A stretch of DNA of 64,000 bases from Melioribacter sp051488685 (GTDB lineage: Bacteria > Bacteroidota > Ignavibacteria > Ignavibacteriales > Melioribacteraceae): positions 496,001 to 560,000 of the forward strand of contig NZ_JBPSEH010000001.1 of the NCBI RefSeq assembly GCF_051488685.1, in the 5' to 3' direction. This document shows, piece after piece, positions 53,684-63,094 of the stretch (positions are counted from its first letter, which is position 1; each line of letters opens with the position of its first letter). Made by a program: the position numbers and the translations under genes. The notes beneath the pieces were generated by a model. That model did no database searches. It was not told where the DNA came from and saw nothing but the letters and a program-made list of their open reading frames with translations.

Positions 53684-54547
53684 CTATTCATCTAAAACGC
53701 GCTGTAAATAATCGCGATATAAACAATCTGGAATGCTTTCTATCAATTTTTTGAACTGATCTTTATCGATAAATTTTTTTTGATAAGCAATCTCTTCAAT
53801 GCAGGCAACTTTTAAACCCTGTCGATCTTCAATAACACCGAAGAATTGGGAAGCTTTAAGGAGAGCTTCAGGCGTTCCTGTATCGAGCCAGGCTACTCCC
53901 CGTCCTATCTTTTCTACACGCAATTTGCCACGGTTTAGATATGCTTTATTAACATCGGTAATTTCAAGCTCTCCTCGTTGAGAAGGCTTAAGTTTTTTCG
54001 ATATCTCAACTACATTATTATCATAAACGTACAGTCCAGGTATAGCAAAATCGGATTTCGGTAGTTTTGGTTTTTCTTCAATACTAATAACCATGCCGTT
54101 GTCGTCGAATTCGACGATTCCATAACGTTGAGGGTCCTTTACCTGATAAGCAAAAATCGTAGCACCGTCGTTGTTTTCCTGAACGGCTTTATAAAAGAAG
54201 TCGAGTTTGCCGTAAAAAATATTATCTCCGAGTATGAGCGATACTGCATCTTCGCCTATAAATTTTTCGCCGATTATAAATGCCTCGGCAATTCCATTTG
54301 GAGCATACTGAACAGCGTATTCGATCGACAGGCCGAGATGAGAACCATCTTCAAAAAGTTTTTGATAGAGCGGAATTGTTTCATAGTTCGAAATAATCAA
54401 AATTTCTCTTATCCCTGCAAGCATTAAAACAGACAGGGGATAATAAATCAGGGGCTTATCATAAATAAGGGTCAACTGTTTGCTGTAAACTTTTGAGATG
54501 GGATACATTCTCGTTCCCGAACCACCGGCAAGAATAATTCCTTTCAT
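53684..54547 (-). CDS. rfbA: Glucose-1-phosphate thymidylyltransferase RfbA/RmlA
   Basis: The 287-residue protein has the nucleotidyltransferase signature MKGIILAGGSGTRMYPISKV, the RmlA-specific SKQLTLIYDKPLIYYPLSVL, LILGDNIFYG (metal-binding Asp) and ISIEEKPKLPKSDFAIPGLY. Length and motifs are normal (RmlA about 290). It makes dTDP-glucose from dTTP and glucose-1-phosphate, the first step to dTDP-rhamnose and related sugars. No rmlB, C or D gene is in the window, so it stands alone here. Confidence 0.93.
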   Translation of the reverse strand: MKGIILAGGSGTRMYPISKVYSKQLTLIYDKPLIYYPLSVLMLAGIREILIISNYETIPLYQKLFEDGSHLGLSIEYAVQYAPNGIAEAFIIGEKFIGEDAVSLILGDNIFYGKLDFFYKAVQENNDGATIFAYQVKDPQRYGIVEFDDNGMVISIEEKPKLPKSDFAIPGLYVYDNNVVEISKKLKPSQRGELEITDVNKAYLNRGKLRVEKIGRGVAWLDTGTPEALLKASQFFGVIEDRQGLKVACIEEIAYQKKFIDKDQFKKLIESIPDCLYRDYLQRVLDE

Positions 54548-54728
54548 TACTGCTCCCGAATTTTATTTAACTTTCTTTTGTAACTATAAAAACGATATAG
54601 ATAAAATTACAAGGGACTTACCAAGCTGCCGTACTCATACAAATTACCGTTCTAACAATTAATACAATTTCCATCTATCAATCTTTTTTCCTTGTTAGTC
54701 ATAAATTATACGGATCAACAAAAGCGAA

Positions 54729-55100
54729 TCAATTATTCTTAAATCTGTCGTTTTTGAGATGAGATGTAAAATAATTGTAAATATAGTTGATTATTTTATC
54801 TGCCTGTTGTTTGTTATAAAGCAGATATTCTTCTTTTCTAAAAACTTTATAGAGCGATTTGACAGTTTCTGTAATAATCAGAGATAGGTTGGACCTTTGA
54901 CTGATAATATCGACGGGGAGCAGAAATATGGTATCAAAGATCGCCGCTTCGACAATTTTTATCTGGTGTTTATAACTCAAATCCTCGAAGCGGGCAAACT
55001 TGCTTATGTCGTTCGACTTATGGCGCATTTCAGTTTCAACTTTTATTCTGTCGAGCAATAAAGCCAGCGCCGCTTCGATTGTAATCTTTAATTCAATCAT
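54729..55100 (-). CDS. Hypothetical protein, all-helical
   Basis: The 123-residue protein is predicted helical (MIELKITIEAALALLLDRIK; IKIVEAAIFDTIFLLPVDII; LLYNKQQADKIINYIYNYFT) with no signal or membrane segment. It starts 7 nt after the sucC stop, so it is probably co-transcribed with sucC. No family recognised. Confidence 0.55.
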   Translation of the reverse strand: MIELKITIEAALALLLDRIKVETEMRHKSNDISKFARFEDLSYKHQIKIVEAAIFDTIFLLPVDIISQRSNLSLIITETVKSLYKVFRKEEYLLYNKQQADKIINYIYNYFTSHLKNDRFKNN

Positions 55101-55107
55101 TTTTATA

Positions 55108-56319
55108 TTAACTTATAACTGCCGTTACTTTTTCTGCAGCTTCTTTCAAAGAAGATGCAACTTCGAAATTAAGACCTGATTTTTTCAGCATCTCCTGAGC
55201 AATATCGGCATTCGTGCCTTCCAGACGCACTACAACTGGAATTGTAACGTTGACTTCTTTAACAGCGTCTATAACTCCTTGTGCCACTCGGTCGCATCGA
55301 ACGATACCGCCAAAAATATTAATCAAGATGGCTTTAACATTCGGGTCGGAAAGAATAATTTTGAAGCCATTGGCAACAGTTTCTTTATTAGCACCGCCCC
55401 CAACGTCCAGGAAATTAGCAGGTTCGCCTCCTGCCAGTTTAATAATATCCATAGTAGCCATTGCGAGTCCTGCACCGTTTACCATACAACCCACATTGCC
55501 ATCGAGTTTGATATAGTTGAGATTATATTTCGAAGCTTCGATTTCGAGCGGATCTTCTTCGTCAAGGTCTCTATATGCCGCAATATCGGGATGACGATAA
55601 AGAGCATTATCATCAAAATTCATTTTGGCGTCGAGCGCAATAATTCTTTCGTCGTTTGTAATTACCAGCGGATTTATTTCAAGCAGCGAAGCGTCAGTCT
55701 CTTCGTATGCTTTATAAAGCTTCATTATAAACGGAATGAAATTCTTAAATGCAGCACCTTTTAAACCGAGTCCAAAGGCGAGTTGACGTGCCTGGAATGG
55801 CTGAAATCCGATAGCAGGATCAATCCAGACTTTCAATATTTTTTCCGGGGTTTCTTCAGCGACTTTTTCAATTTCTACTCCGCCCTCTGTTGAAACCATT
55901 ATTACGTTTCTCGAGACGGTGCGGTCGAGCAAAATTCCAACATACAATTCTTTTTTATAGTCGAGTCCTTCCGTGATATAAAGTGTTTTTACCTTCTTCC
56001 CTTCTGGACCAGTTTGATGAGTTACGAGTATATTCCCGAGCATTTTTTCGGCGTATTCTTTTACTTTTCTTTCATCTGTAGTAAACTTAACCCCGCCTTC
56101 CAGCACAAGTTCATTCCGATTATTTGCGTTGTAAATTTTACCTTTTCCTCTGCCTCCGGCGTGGATTTGAGATTTAACGACAAACTGATTAATTCCGGCG
56201 GCTTTAAGTGCTTCCAGAGCCTTGTCGAGTTCCGATAAATCTTTAATTGCATATCCGTCCTGCACTGGCACGCCATATTTTTTGAGCGTCTCTTTCGCCT
56301 GAAATTCGTGTATTTTCAT
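55108..56319 (-). CDS. sucC: Succinyl-CoA synthetase beta subunit (ADP/GDP-forming)
   Basis: The 403-residue protein starts MKIHEFQAKETLKKYGVPVQ, the ATP-grasp N-terminus, with VVKSQIHAGGRGKGK near residue 46, LLEINPLVITNDERIIALDA near 220-240 and GGIVRCDRVAQGVIDAV near 345 (CoA ligase domain). It converts succinyl-CoA, ADP and phosphate to succinate, CoA and ATP with SucD, which is not in the window. Slightly longer than the 385-390 typical, owing to insertions near HQTGPEGKKVKT. Ribosome site GTGGAG. Confidence 0.95.
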   Translation of the reverse strand: MKIHEFQAKETLKKYGVPVQDGYAIKDLSELDKALEALKAAGINQFVVKSQIHAGGRGKGKIYNANNRNELVLEGGVKFTTDERKVKEYAEKMLGNILVTHQTGPEGKKVKTLYITEGLDYKKELYVGILLDRTVSRNVIMVSTEGGVEIEKVAEETPEKILKVWIDPAIGFQPFQARQLAFGLGLKGAAFKNFIPFIMKLYKAYEETDASLLEINPLVITNDERIIALDAKMNFDDNALYRHPDIAAYRDLDEEDPLEIEASKYNLNYIKLDGNVGCMVNGAGLAMATMDIIKLAGGEPANFLDVGGGANKETVANGFKIILSDPNVKAILINIFGGIVRCDRVAQGVIDAVKEVNVTIPVVVRLEGTNADIAQEMLKKSGLNFEVASSLKEAAEKVTAVIS

Positions 56320-56439
56320 AAAATTTTCTCCACTTTAATGGGCATCATTATTCTTTCATCGAAAAATTAAGTCATTTAAATAAGAGATTCAATTGAATTT
56401 CCCCATATCGAAGTTTGTTTAAACGTCAAAAGGATGACA

Positions 56440-56697
56440 ATGAACAAAAAGCAAAAATATCTGACAATTATTTCCTCCATTTTAATATTGATCACATTCG
56501 GTATCTGGCTCTACCACGGAGGTGAAATCTTTACAAAGACCGAGGTGCTGGTGGAAACCAAAGATGAATTATTCGGCTGGACTGAAAGCAAATGGGTCGA
56601 CAAATTTGTCTGGGGGTTGGACTTGAGTTTGGCAATTAGCGGAATTATCGTCATATCTACGGCATTACTCTACTTCTTCTTCAGAAGGAAAAAATGA
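56440..56697 (+). CDS. Small two-helix membrane protein, unknown
   Basis: From ATG 56440 (site AAAGG) the protein is 85 residues: N-terminal helix (LTIISSILILITFGIWLYHG), soluble loop with a W-rich turn (ELFGWTESKWVDKFVWG) and a second helix (LSLAISGIIVISTALLYFFF). Both ends would be cytoplasmic. Divergent from sucC. No family recognised. Confidence 0.55.
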   Translation: MNKKQKYLTIISSILILITFGIWLYHGGEIFTKTEVLVETKDELFGWTESKWVDKFVWGLDLSLAISGIIVISTALLYFFFRRKK

Positions 56698-57318
56698 TCG
56701 AAATTTTGATTACCCTAAAATTAATTGCAGCAAATATTGATTGTTATCTTTATATAATTCTTTAGCATACGCAAGCGTATCTGTCTGTTTGCAATCTTCG
56801 TAAATTTTTGCATCGTAATCATGAACTACCAAAAAAATTTGTGTGCCGAATACCTATCAAGTACTTTCCGCGACTTTCTCAGTTCAGGGAATATTTAAGA
56901 GAATAACTGGCTCATTTCAATTTTGAGTTATACTGCAGTTTAAAATTAACTCCCGAAATTTTTATTGTTCTCAAAAGTTTTTAGAATCTCTCTTCTAATT
57001 TTATCGATTGATACTGACATATTAAAACACTGATCACACATAGTAGTTGTTTTGAATTACATGGTTTTCTAATAAAAATGTACACAGATCTTTTGATTTC
57101 GGTATCGAATACTTTTTCAGAACCTAATTTGGGGTAAATCGATCCTTAGATGCCCAAAATTTTTAACTGATTAATACTATCTCTAAGAGGCATCTAAAGC
57201 AAAAACAACAACCGCACAGAGCGAGGAACTTTTAGCTTTTTAATAACGTGGTAATAATTTTCCGAGAAGCAATCGAAATTCTATTGCAGAATCCTTTTAT
57301 AACAGAAATTAAAAAATG
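56698..57318. other. 621-nt gap with possible gene remnant
   Basis: No full gene. On the - strand an open stretch 56710-56832 starting TTG reads MVVHDYDAKIYEDCKQTDTL then AYAKELYKDNNQYLLQLILG before TAA; it has no ATG and two stops directly upstream of its context, so it looks like the 3' end of a lost gene or a very small gene. Overlapping it on the + strand is a 25-codon frame from 56821. The rest (56900-57318) shows nothing I recognise. Confidence 0.35.
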
Positions 57319-58503
57319 CTATAATCCGCCAGTATTGCTCATATTCATATCCGCATCTCGTCCGTTTTTAATGCTTTCAATTAATTCCCATACGAGTTCA
57401 TTTGAGTTCATTGCATCGATAACATAAGGGTCTTCGTATTTAAGATCGGCAAGTGAATTAGCAAGTTGCACAGCGCTGTGGATGCTAATATTGTTGCTTT
57501 CAATTACTGGGGCAGTATGATGAAGCAATACACCTTCGACTATCTCTTTCGGCAATCCCCATAAACTCAGAAGGTAAGCTCCCAATTCGCTATGTGTAGC
57601 GCCAAGCAAATCTTTAGATTCACTCTCTTCCATTGGGTAGAGGTTTTCTTTTCCTATTCGAAGCAAAAGCGAAAGTTGAATAATCTTGCCAATATCATGA
57701 AGTATTCCGGCAATATATGCTCTCTCACTCTTAACCCTGTCCTTAGTAAAAAATTCCATGATCTGTTTCGATAAAGATGCTACTAAGATGCTATGACTCC
57801 AGAGTTCTTCTATATAATCTTTTATTCGCGGATTTTTATTGACAAAGTTAAAGATATTAATATAAAGCACGAGGGACTTAATAATGTTAATGCCCAGCAT
57901 TGTAACCGCCTGATGCAAATTTGTAATTTGTGCAACGGTACCGAAATAAGCAGAGTTGGCAAGATGAAGAATTTTAGCCGTCAATGCTATATCCTTTGAA
58001 ATAATATTTACAATCCTATGAATCGAGATATCCTCTGAATTCAATTCTCTTTCGAGCTTGTAATAAATTTCGGGAAGAGCGGGCACAACATCACCACTGT
58101 TGATCAATTCTATCGTTCTGTTATTAACAATCAATTCTTTCAATATCATCACCGGTTCTATTTTTTCGCGCAACAAATTCCATTCAAACGGTTTGGCAAA
58201 ATATTGATGAAAGATATTGCTCGATTGAATTGCCAGATCTTCTTTGTGAAATCCCGAGAGTGCAAAACGTACCACTTGCGGATAATTTTTCTTGACTATC
58301 CTAAGCAGTTCACTTCCGTCAATACCAGGCATTTTGATATCGCTGATAATAATATCACATCGTTCCGATTTAAGAACGTTCAATGCTTCTACTCCACTCT
58401 GTATAAACGAAGCTTTCCATTTAAATTGAGATGCATAGAGCGATCTTCTTAGACCGTTTAATACATTTATTTCGTCATCGACGAATATTATACTTGGTTC
58501 CAT
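57319..58503 (-). CDS. Response regulator with HDOD output domain
   Basis: The 394-residue protein has a receiver (D9-D10, phospho-acceptor D55 in IIISDIKMPG, K106-like in FAKPFEW) and an HDOD domain (about 140-340: VVPALPEIYYKLERELNSED; LHLANSAYFGTVAQITNLHQ; AGILHDIGKIIQL with an HD pair; HSELGAYLLSLWGLPKEIVE). HDOD regulators act by protein or nucleotide binding rather than DNA contact. Its ATG follows directly on the kinase stop codon, so the kinase at 58504 is its partner. It ends in MNMSNTGGL. Confidence 0.9.
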   Translation of the reverse strand: MEPSIIFVDDEINVLNGLRRSLYASQFKWKASFIQSGVEALNVLKSERCDIIISDIKMPGIDGSELLRIVKKNYPQVVRFALSGFHKEDLAIQSSNIFHQYFAKPFEWNLLREKIEPVMILKELIVNNRTIELINSGDVVPALPEIYYKLERELNSEDISIHRIVNIISKDIALTAKILHLANSAYFGTVAQITNLHQAVTMLGINIIKSLVLYINIFNFVNKNPRIKDYIEELWSHSILVASLSKQIMEFFTKDRVKSERAYIAGILHDIGKIIQLSLLLRIGKENLYPMEESESKDLLGATHSELGAYLLSLWGLPKEIVEGVLLHHTAPVIESNNISIHSAVQLANSLADLKYEDPYVIDAMNSNELVWELIESIKNGRDADMNMSNTGGL

Positions 58504-59943
58504 TTAATATGCTCCCTCTGAAGATGGTAATTTAATTATGAATTTAGTTCCTTCCTTATATCTCGAATTAATCAATATACTTCCTTTGTGTTTATTGACT
58601 ATAATATTATGGCAGATCGATAGTCCCTGTCCAGTACCCTTTCCCACTTCTTTGGTCGTAAAAAACGGATCAAAAACTCTATGTAAATATTCTTCTTTAA
58701 TACCGATGCCATTGTCCCAGATAATAATTTCCACGTTATTTTCTTTTTTTGCAGTTTTTATTCTAATTGTACCTTTTTTGTAAAGTCCTGCTTTAATTTT
58801 TTCTTCGATTGCATCCGCACTGTTGAGGATCATATTTAATACCACTTGATTAATCTGGTCGAGATTGCAGTATACATTCGGTAGTTTTGGATCGAGTTCA
58901 AGCTCCAGGTCGGCTATGTATTTCCACTTATTCCGAGTTATGTTTGTTACCACTTCTATACTATGATTCAAATCGTAATGCGACATTTCATTTGTGCCAG
59001 GGTGTGCAAATTCCTTCATCGAAAGCACAATTCTGTTTACTCTCCTGATTCCTGTATGAGACTGATCCAATGCATTAGGAATTTCTTCTTTAAGAAATTC
59101 GAAATCGTATTCTTTTTCTTTCTCTCTTGCAGTTTTAATTATCTCCTCGAGAGGTACAAGCTTGTCAAACGCTTCATTGATGAATGAAAGATACTCCATT
59201 ATATTGAAGAAGGCGTGTTCGAGAAAATTAATATTGTCGCTGATGTATTGAAGTGGGGTATTAATTTCATGAGCAATGCCAGCTGCTAATTGTCCTATCG
59301 ATTCCATCTTTTGAGATACAGCGAGCTGATTTTCGACGGCAATCGATTCGGTCTTATCTTTTAAAATAAATACCACGCCCCGAAGTTCTTTCTCATCTTT
59401 TATTTCTAAAGAATTTATCTGCAATATTTTTCGTTTCCTGTCTTTCGCATTGATAACCAGCTGTTCATTTTTCATCGGAATAAAATTTTCGATATCTGAC
59501 ATATCAAAGTACTTTGACTTCGCTCTGTAATTTTCTTCAAGTATCGATTCGAATAACGAAACAAGCTGAAAATTTTTAATGTCCTTTTCTTCGATGCCCA
59601 GAATATTTTCCGCCGATTTGTTTACGAGAAATACTTTACCTTTCAAATCGAGAGCAATTACGCCGTTTTCAATTGAACCGAGTATCACACGGAAATACTC
59701 CTTTTCTGCATCGATAGCAGAATTTAAAATTTCGAGCTTGCTATTCAGATTCATTATCTCTGCCGTCTTTTCCTGAACGGTTTTTTCTAATTCACGACTT
59801 AATTCATTTATTGTTTTAATTCTCACTGCGCGAGCAAGACCCAATACGCCAGCCACGACAAAAAATATCACCAAGATTAATGCGATGTCGCTGTCGAATA
59901 ATAGCAATCCCGCAGCAATATTTAGTATACTGATTGAAATCAA
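58504..59943 (-). CDS. PAS-containing sensor histidine kinase
   Basis: The 479-residue protein has two N-terminal membrane helices (1-40), a coiled segment, a PAS domain (about 80-200: VILGSIENGVIALDLKGKVF), a HisKA-type region with AAGIAHEINTPLQYI near residue 225 and a HATPase domain (LNMILNSADAIEEKI N-box; WDNGIGIKEEYL; GTGQGLSICHNI). The phospho-His is within AHEINTP, the NtrB/DctB-like pattern. Partner is the HDOD regulator directly downstream. The start lies within 130 nt of the divergent YceI gene. Confidence 0.9.
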   Translation of the reverse strand: MISISILNIAAGLLLFDSDIALILVIFFVVAGVLGLARAVRIKTINELSRELEKTVQEKTAEIMNLNSKLEILNSAIDAEKEYFRVILGSIENGVIALDLKGKVFLVNKSAENILGIEEKDIKNFQLVSLFESILEENYRAKSKYFDMSDIENFIPMKNEQLVINAKDRKRKILQINSLEIKDEKELRGVVFILKDKTESIAVENQLAVSQKMESIGQLAAGIAHEINTPLQYISDNINFLEHAFFNIMEYLSFINEAFDKLVPLEEIIKTAREKEKEYDFEFLKEEIPNALDQSHTGIRRVNRIVLSMKEFAHPGTNEMSHYDLNHSIEVVTNITRNKWKYIADLELELDPKLPNVYCNLDQINQVVLNMILNSADAIEEKIKAGLYKKGTIRIKTAKKENNVEIIIWDNGIGIKEEYLHRVFDPFFTTKEVGKGTGQGLSICHNIIVNKHKGSILINSRYKEGTKFIIKLPSSEGAY

Positions 59944-60071
59944 AGCAGCTTATATTTTTTACAAAATTATCCAATGTTATTATCGATAAGAAGTGTATAT
60001 ACTTAAGTATTAACAGTGAACTGTATCAATATCAAAATTGTTTTTATAACAGCATTCGGCAGGTGATAAAA

Positions 60072-60677
60072 ATGAAAATCTTACTCGCAGTTTTATTTTT
60101 TCTGACAGTTGTTACATTCCCGCAGAGCAAATCGACATTTTATTTCAAAGAAGAAACCGGCAAAAATCAAATCAGGTTCTTCAGCACTACTCCGCTCGAA
60201 GATATAAACGGGACGGGCGATCAAGTTTCGGGAAGAGCGGAGTTAAATCCCGTTAATTTGAAAGAAGGAATTAAAGGTAAGATTGTTCTGAACGTTAATT
60301 CCATAAACACTGGTATTAAACTTCGCAATAAACACTTACAGAGTAGCAACTGGCTCGATTCAAAAAAATATCCGCACATTACATACGAAGTTGCAGGTGT
60401 CGAAAAAATTCTTGCAAGCGAGGGTAATAAAACAAAATGCATTTTAAATGGAGTATTGACCATGCACGGAATTTCAAGGAACATTCCGGTGGTCGTTGAA
60501 ATTGTTTATCTGCACGAAAGCAAAGAAACAAGAGAAATAGCAGAAGGCGATTTGATTGGCGTCAGCGGCAATTTCAGTATTAAACTTTCTGATTTTGGCG
60601 TCGAAAATAAATTGATTGGTAATAAAGTTGCTGAAAATATCGACATCAAATTCAATCTTGTAGGCAGCACAAAATAA
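60072..60677 (+). CDS. YceI-family periplasmic lipid/isoprenoid-binding protein
   Basis: From ATG 60072 (site AGGTG) the protein is 201 residues with a signal peptide (MKILLAVLFFLTVVTFPQSK); the open frame back to 59934 lacks a start site and overlaps the kinase gene. YceI features: TGDQVSGRAELNPVNLKEG, RNKHLQSSNWLDSKKYPHIT (the conserved R-D-x-H-L-x-S-x-x-F/L-D region), NGVLTMHGISRNIPV (T-x-H-G) and NFSIKLSDFGVEN. Family members bind polyprenoid chains in the periplasm. Tail-to-tail with the LolA-like gene, zero gap. Confidence 0.88.
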   Translation: MKILLAVLFFLTVVTFPQSKSTFYFKEETGKNQIRFFSTTPLEDINGTGDQVSGRAELNPVNLKEGIKGKIVLNVNSINTGIKLRNKHLQSSNWLDSKKYPHITYEVAGVEKILASEGNKTKCILNGVLTMHGISRNIPVVVEIVYLHESKETREIAEGDLIGVSGNFSIKLSDFGVENKLIGNKVAENIDIKFNLVGSTK

Positions 60678-61337
60678 TTATTTGAAAAATTCGTCCTTTA
60701 ATCCCTGATTGATTTTATAGTCCGAATAAGTAAGTACGACTTTGCCGCTTAGTGATTGTCGAAAACTTTTCTCTTCCTCTTTCTTTGATTTGTCAGCGCT
60801 ACCTTCATTGAGATTGATGACCACTTTTGAAGGCAATGCATAAGAAGTATTTTTATAATAGAACTTGCTAGTTACGTTAATACCCCGCCTTGTTACTGAT
60901 TCAAGTTTTTTGACAAGATGATTTTCTCTATCGACCCATATTGTTGAAAGAATATAATCAGCAGTATCGCTGAGTGGAATTATTTTTATTACATCTAAAT
61001 TAATTTTTTCGTCTTCTTCGTCTTTTTCATTCTTTACATAAACCGTGCTATAATCTCCTTTAAGAAATTTGAGAGGATTCAGATTAACTCCGTCTTTTGG
61101 AACCATTGCAAATCCCTTCGAAGAAATTTTCAATTTATCTGGTTGCTTGAAGAAAATTTTCAATTTCATTTCGGGCATTTTGACCATTTGCAGGTCTGTT
61201 GTGATTGTAAGGTCAACTTCGTAATCTTTAACTCTTTCGAACTTTTCAACAACTTTATTCAGTATTTCATTAGCATCCAATTTTTGTGCAAAAAGATTGG
61301 TAACAAAACATAGAAGAAGAATTAAACTTCTCATCAT
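60678..61337 (-). CDS. LolA-like outer-membrane lipoprotein-sorting family protein
   Basis: The 219-residue protein has a signal peptide (MMRSLILLLCFVTNLFAQ) and the LolA/LolB-like fold pattern: LDANEILNKVVEKFERVKDY, LKIFFKQPDKLKISSKGFAM, IWVDRENHLVKKLESVTRRG and KVVLTYSDYKINQGL. Relatives carry lipoproteins or lipids. It starts 7 nt after the ABC permease gene, so it is likely part of the exporter operon. A basic/acidic loop (NEKDEEDEKIN) is unusual. Exact cargo unknown. Confidence 0.75.
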   Translation of the reverse strand: MMRSLILLLCFVTNLFAQKLDANEILNKVVEKFERVKDYEVDLTITTDLQMVKMPEMKLKIFFKQPDKLKISSKGFAMVPKDGVNLNPLKFLKGDYSTVYVKNEKDEEDEKINLDVIKIIPLSDTADYILSTIWVDRENHLVKKLESVTRRGINVTSKFYYKNTSYALPSKVVINLNEGSADKSKKEEEKSFRQSLSGKVVLTYSDYKINQGLKDEFFK

Positions 61338-61343
61338 ATTACC

Positions 61344-62180
61344 TCAAGTTAGAATATCTTTTTTAATAAAAATTCCTGCAGCTATGGTAAAAAACAGGAA
61401 TGTATAACCAGTTAGATAGAGAGCCGATTTAGTTATTTCATTATAATCAATTTCATCGGAAAAGAAATGACTCCATGCCGGCATATATGTTGTAAAAAAG
61501 TACGGCTGGATAGCATTGAAAAAGTCAATAGGCAAAGCCGACAAAACCAATAGAATTATAATCAGAGCCATGGAACCTATGATAGGTCCAATTGAATTTT
61601 CAACAAACGACGAGAACAAGAATGAAAGCGAAAAAACTGTGGTCATACTTAAAATCGAAAAGAGATATGCAAAGAAAAAACGCCACAGGACGTCGTCTGA
61701 TGCAAATATGATTAATTTATCCCTGAAAGTAATCAACTCACCTGAACCGAAAATTAACAAACTTATACCCAGACTAAGAAATGCGAGCCAGGCAATTAAA
61801 CTGATTACATAAATAATTCCAGCTATGAACTTCGACGTAATTATTTCAAAGCGGGATACAGGTCTTACCAACAGCATTCTGTAAGTACCGGCAGTGGCTT
61901 CTCCTGCAAGGATATCGCCTCCCACCAGTACAATCAAAAAAGGTATGTGTATGAATAAAGAATTCAGTACAAGATTGGCAATAAAATATCCGTTAAGCAG
62001 ATTTCCAACCATCAGAAAAGTTTCCTGAAAACCTTGTGTTACCATTTTGATATAGTCGTCGCCAGTAAAATAAAGTGCCGTTTGAATAATAGGCACAAGC
62101 AATCCGATTGCAATAAATCCGATATAGGTTCTCCATTTCCCGAATATTTTAGTCAATTCGATTCTTATTAGATTAATCAT
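61344..62180 (-). CDS. ABC-2 type transporter permease
   Basis: The 278-residue protein has six membrane helices in the ABC-2 arrangement; motifs include MINLIRIELTKIFGKWRTYI at the start, AGEATAGTYRMLLVRPVSRF (the conserved E-x-x-x-G-T-x-x-x-L-L-x-x-P) and FSLSFLFSSFVENSIGPIIG. Start overlaps the ATPase stop by 8 nt. Forms an exporter with the upstream ATPase; substrate unknown. Confidence 0.9.
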   Translation of the reverse strand: MINLIRIELTKIFGKWRTYIGFIAIGLLVPIIQTALYFTGDDYIKMVTQGFQETFLMVGNLLNGYFIANLVLNSLFIHIPFLIVLVGGDILAGEATAGTYRMLLVRPVSRFEIITSKFIAGIIYVISLIAWLAFLSLGISLLIFGSGELITFRDKLIIFASDDVLWRFFFAYLFSILSMTTVFSLSFLFSSFVENSIGPIIGSMALIIILLVLSALPIDFFNAIQPYFFTTYMPAWSHFFSDEIDYNEITKSALYLTGYTFLFFTIAAGIFIKKDILT

Positions 62181-63093
62181 TGTTTGCTCCCTCGGTAATT
62201 TTAAGAAAGTACTCCTCGAGAGAACGGACAGGCACTATCGAATAAACTTCAATACCGTTTTCGACAAATTTTCGATTGAGTTCGGATATTTCTTGTTGTG
62301 TTAAAGTGAGCGTTACTTTATTCGAGTCGGAATAAATATCGTGGTTTTCGACAATTTCTTTTGCAACTTCTACTGCTTTGGTATTATCGGAAACTTCGAA
62401 AGATACATTCATCCTGTCGGACCGCAGAAGTTCGGAGACGTTCCCCTCGACGATTTTTTTCCCTTTATTTATAATAATCATTCTATTTGCAATCATTTCC
62501 ACCTCATGCAAAATATGTGACGAAAGGAAAATGGTTTTTCCTTTATTGCGACTGAGATAAAGAATTAATTCGCGAATTTCTTTCATTCCCTGCGGGTCCA
62601 GACCAGTAGTCGGCTCATCGAGTATAATTAATTCGGGGTCATGAAGTAATGCCTGAGCCAGTCCCAATCTTTGTTTCATTCCGTGAGAAAATGTTTTCAC
62701 TTTACTCTTATATCTCGAAGCCAGACCAACAAGTTCGAGCATTTCCATAATTTTGTTTTTCGAAATGTCGGCACCGCTAAGTCTGCCCAGTATTTCAAGA
62801 TTTTTATACGCTGTCAGATATAAATAGAAGTCGGGTTTTTCGACAATAGCACCGATTCTTCTCATTATTTTTTTGTGGTCGTGTTTAACAGAAAGTCCAA
62901 AGATTTTAATTGATCCTGAAGTGGGTTTTATAAGCGACAGCAACATTCGAATTGTAGTGCTCTTGCCTGCACCGTTGGGTCCCAAAAATCCAAAGATGTC
63001 TCCCCTATAAACTTTCAAGTCGAGATTGTCGACTGCCGTTAATGAACCGAACTTTTTGGTGAGTCCGTTAATTTCAATTATTGTATCGTTCAA
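62173..63093 (-). CDS. ABC-2 transporter ATP-binding protein
   Basis: I place the start at TTG 63093 (MNDTIIEINGLTKKFG as first residues), 306 residues, because AAAGGA lies 8 nt upstream and the MFS gene stops one base before; a TTG at 63117 is further upstream. Walker A LGPNGAGKSTT near residue 36, Q-loop region, signature FSHGMKQRLGLAQALL near 128, Walker B LIILDEPTTGLDPQG near 155, switch His in SSHILHEVEMI. The C-terminal extension (about 220-306, ending SLEEYFLKIT) is usual for the natA/ABC-2 group. Confidence 0.93.
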   Translation of the reverse strand: MNDTIIEINGLTKKFGSLTAVDNLDLKVYRGDIFGFLGPNGAGKSTTIRMLLSLIKPTSGSIKIFGLSVKHDHKKIMRRIGAIVEKPDFYLYLTAYKNLEILGRLSGADISKNKIMEMLELVGLASRYKSKVKTFSHGMKQRLGLAQALLHDPELIILDEPTTGLDPQGMKEIRELILYLSRNKGKTIFLSSHILHEVEMIANRMIIINKGKKIVEGNVSELLRSDRMNVSFEVSDNTKAVEVAKEIVENHDIYSDSNKVTLTLTQQEISELNRKFVENGIEVYSIVPVRSLEEYFLKITEGANND

Positions 63094-63094
63094 T

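Noticed and set aside
59934..60071. N-terminal extension of the YceI protein
   Set aside because: It overlaps the divergent kinase start, has no ribosome site and lies in front of a perfect signal peptide beginning at 60072.
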